Shown: positions 4,601 to 6,274 of the stretch, in pieces
How positions within the stretch are numbered: position 1 is the first letter of the stretch
How the letters are laid out: every line of letters starts with the position of its first letter
Assembly: GCA_002499405.1 (NCBI GenBank)
Contig: DALH01000017.1
Span: 1 to 6,274, forward strand
Length of the DNA stretch: 6,274 nt
Origin: Candidatus Micrarchaeota archaeon UBA95
Lineage (GTDB): Archaea > Micrarchaeota > Micrarchaeia > Norongarragalinales > Norongarragalinaceae
Reading direction: 5' to 3'
Program-made: the position numbers and the translations under genes
The notes under the pieces: model-generated
Database searches by the model: none
Told to the model about the DNA's origin: nothing
The model's input: only the letters and a program-made list of their open reading frames with translations

Positions 4601-5821
4601 TTACTCAGTAGGAAACCGGCTGCACAACTCCTTGACTTGTTCGCGGATTTGGTTGAGCGCAGCTTCGTCGCCAATTGATTCAACTGCTTTTGCGATGAAT
4701 AAGGCCACGCCAGCCATTTCCTTTTCCTTCATTCCCCGCGTGGTGAGCACGGGCGTACCGAGCCGGATTCCGCTCGGGTCCCACGGCTTCCTCTTGTCAA
4801 ACGGAATCGTGTTCGCGTTCACGGTTATTCCCGCCGCGTCCAGGGCGCGCTCGGCTTGCTTTCCGGTTACGTCCTTGTCCGTCAAGTCAATTATCATTAA
4901 ATGAGTGTCCGTGCCGCCCGAAACCAGGCGGAAGCCATGTCCTTGAAGACCGGAGGCAAGTTCCTTTGCGTTGGCCACGGTTTGGCGCGCGTAATCCTTG
5001 AATTCCGGCTTGAGCGCTTCGCCGAAGGCAACTGCCTTTGCCGCAATAACGTTTTCGTGGGGGCCGCCTTGATAACCCGGAAAAACGGCTTTATCTATTT
5101 TTTTGGCGAGCGCCTCCTTGCACATTATTATTGCGCCGCGGGGGCCCCGCAGCGTCTTGTGGGTTGTCGTGGTAACGACGTCGGTGAAAGGGAAGGGCGA
5201 GGGGTGGATGCCTCCGGCAATCAGGCCCGCGATGTGCGCTATGTCGGCCATTGAATAAGCGTTCACGGCTCTCGCGATTTCCGCAAATCGCTTGAAATCT
5301 ATTTGGCGCGGGTAAGCGGTGTAACCCGATAAAACGAGTTTGGGTTTCTCTTTTTTGGCGAGCGCTTCAATGGCGTCGTAGTCCAGTTGCTCTGTTTCCG
5401 GGTCCACCGAGTAATGAATGAAGTGGTAGGCGCGCCCCGAAAAGTTTACGGGGCTGCCGTGCGTGAGGTGGCCTCCCCCGCTGAACGAGAGAGCCATTGC
5501 CTTGTCGCCGAGTTCCAGGAGCGCGGCGTAAACCTCCAGGTTGGCGGGGCTGCCGGAATATGGCTGGACATTGGCGTGCTCGCAACCGAAAAGCTTTTTC
5601 GCGCGTTCAACGGCGAGTTCTTCCACGACGTCCACGAACTCGTTGCCGCCGTAATACCTTTTGTGGGGATAACCCTCGGAGTACTTGTTCGTGAAAACGC
5701 TGGCAAGGGCTTCGCGCACGGCCTTGCTTGCTAGGTTCTCGCTGGGGATGAGTTCCAAAACGTTTTGCTGGCGTTCCTCCTCGGATTTAATTGCCTGCGC
5801 AACGCGTTCGTCGGAAATCAT
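4601..5821 (-). CDS. glyA: Serine hydroxymethyltransferase
   Basis: GlyA, 406 residues, is a cytosolic PLP enzyme that converts serine and a tetrahydropterin to glycine and the methylene form. The family features are complete. SENL is at 27-30 and YSEGYPHKRYYGG at 47-59 (substrate and cofactor contacts). SGGGHLTHGSPVN (114-126) carries the PLP-stacking His118. ADIAHIAGL (192-200) carries Asp193 and His196. VVTTTTHKTLRGPRG (215-229) has the Schiff-base Lys222. GIRLGTP (351-357) has the carboxylate-binding Arg353. Length is normal for prokaryotic SHMT (about 410-430). Its ATG overlaps the thyX stop as ATGA, and an AAGGAG element (5840-5835) lies 13 nt upstream, so coupled translation is likely. 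Archaea may use tetrahydrofolate or tetrahydromethanopterin; the thyX neighbour favours a folate-type carrier, though this is inference. Confidence 0.96.
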   Translation of the reverse strand: MISDERVAQAIKSEEERQQNVLELIPSENLASKAVREALASVFTNKYSEGYPHKRYYGGNEFVDVVEELAVERAKKLFGCEHANVQPYSGSPANLEVYAALLELGDKAMALSFSGGGHLTHGSPVNFSGRAYHFIHYSVDPETEQLDYDAIEALAKKEKPKLVLSGYTAYPRQIDFKRFAEIARAVNAYSMADIAHIAGLIAGGIHPSPFPFTDVVTTTTHKTLRGPRGAIIMCKEALAKKIDKAVFPGYQGGPHENVIAAKAVAFGEALKPEFKDYARQTVANAKELASGLQGHGFRLVSGGTDTHLMIIDLTDKDVTGKQAERALDAAGITVNANTIPFDKRKPWDPSGIRLGTPVLTTRGMKEKEMAGVALFIAKAVESIGDEAALNQIREQVKELCSRFPTE

Positions 5822-6274
5822 TTGCGGTGAATCGCTCCTTCAATGGTCTTCCATTTGCCGCACGACTTTTCTTCGCGGCACTCCAGCTTGCTGACGCACG
5901 AAGGCCCGGCGTTCTCAAAGATGAGGGGCGAAACCTGCTTGCATAATTCAAGCATTTTTTCGGCCATGGCGCGAATCTCCCATTGGGCGCGCGCGCACGT
6001 GCGCTTTTCAAAGAAGTAAAGCAGCTCCCGGCAGTTCATGGTTATGACTATCTTGGTTTCGCAGGCGTTTGGGAGAACGAAGCGGGCGTCCTCTTTTTTC
6101 ACTCCCGAGTCAACGAATTCGCCGTATAATTCCGCGGCTTCCCCCATGAATTCCTCGAAGCGCTTTCTCTGGCCGCCTTGAATGCTTTCGGGAACGATGT
6201 AGTTGAAATCGCCGGCGTTCACGTAGCGCTGGCTTTGCTGGGAGTAGGAAGCGATTCGGTGGCGCACGAGCTGG
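5818..6274 (-). CDS. thyX: Flavin-dependent thymidylate synthase ThyX, N-terminus beyond the window
   Basis: ThyX makes dTMP from dUMP using FAD, NADPH and methylene-tetrahydrofolate, releasing tetrahydrofolate. The visible 151 residues begin QLV, followed directly by the ThyX signature RHRIASYSQQSQRY (RHR then Ser and Arg-Tyr), which binds FAD and dUMP. The GTG at 6267 is therefore an internal Val codon, and roughly 70-80 residues are missing to the right. A second conserved block, NCRELLYFFEKRTCARAQWEIR, is interrupted by nothing and ends in the AQWEIR segment whose final Arg contacts dUMP in characterised ThyX. The C-terminal tail contains four cysteines (AGPSC, LEC and SCGK motifs) and may bind a metal; similar tails occur in some archaeal ThyX as I recall. 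The stop overlaps the glyA start by 4 nt. Confidence 0.93.
   Translation of the reverse strand, partial: QLVRHRIASYSQQSQRYVNAGDFNYIVPESIQGGQRKRFEEFMGEAAELYGEFVDSGVKKEDARFVLPNACETKIVITMNCRELLYFFEKRTCARAQWEIRAMAEKMLELCKQVSPLIFENAGPSCVSKLECREEKSCGKWKTIEGAIHRK

Noticed and set aside
4252..4683. N-terminal extension of the uncharacterised protein through tRNA-Arg into glyA
   Set aside because: It crosses a tRNA gene, an intron and the 3' end of glyA, and overlaps the Cys-rich gene in a different frame. The start at 4251 explains the data better.
6265..6267. GTG as the thyX start codon
   Set aside because: It would place the start immediately before the catalytic RHR motif and delete the N-terminal third. 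The frame continues upstream with QL, as expected inside a ThyX.

Overview
This window looks archaeal. Two tRNA genes carry introns that fold as bulge-helix-bulge (BHB) substrates, and neither encodes its 3' CCA. The protein-export pair is in the archaeal secF-then-secD order with no yajC, and archaeal TATA-like boxes stand in front of several genes. Compact coding, 1-nt, 4-nt and 14-nt gene overlaps and apparently leaderless starts would fit a small-genome DPANN-type archaeon, but that lineage is inference and I cannot name a species. By eye, G+C is in the mid-50s percent over the conserved genes and lower over the uncharacterised gene at 3112-4251.

Layout. At the left edge are the first 13 codons of a probable minus-strand gene (1-39) with a promoter-like box (91-100). 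Next is a minus-strand tRNA-Leu(TAG) (125-298) whose 89-nt intron interrupts the T loop rather than the anticodon loop. A divergent promoter region (299-370) separates it from the plus-strand secF (371-1522) and secD (1509-3101) operon. On the minus strand, converging on secD with a 10-nt gap, are an uncharacterised 379-residue charged helical protein (3112-4251) and, 1 nt overlapped upstream of it, a 46-residue Cys-rich mini-protein (4251-4391). Further right are an intron-containing tRNA-Arg(TCT) (4427-4557), glyA (4601-5821) and the C-terminal two thirds of thyX (5818-6274, running off the right edge). thyX and glyA overlap as ATGA.

How they work together. SecD and SecF form the membrane complex that assists Sec-dependent export. 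ThyX makes dTMP from dUMP using methylene-tetrahydrofolate and releases tetrahydrofolate. GlyA recharges that tetrahydrofolate with a carbon from serine, so the overlapping pair encodes a closed two-enzyme cycle for thymidylate synthesis that needs no dihydrofolate reductase. The Cys-rich peptide and its coupled partner are the least explained part of the window and the best candidate for something undescribed, although nothing here establishes their function.
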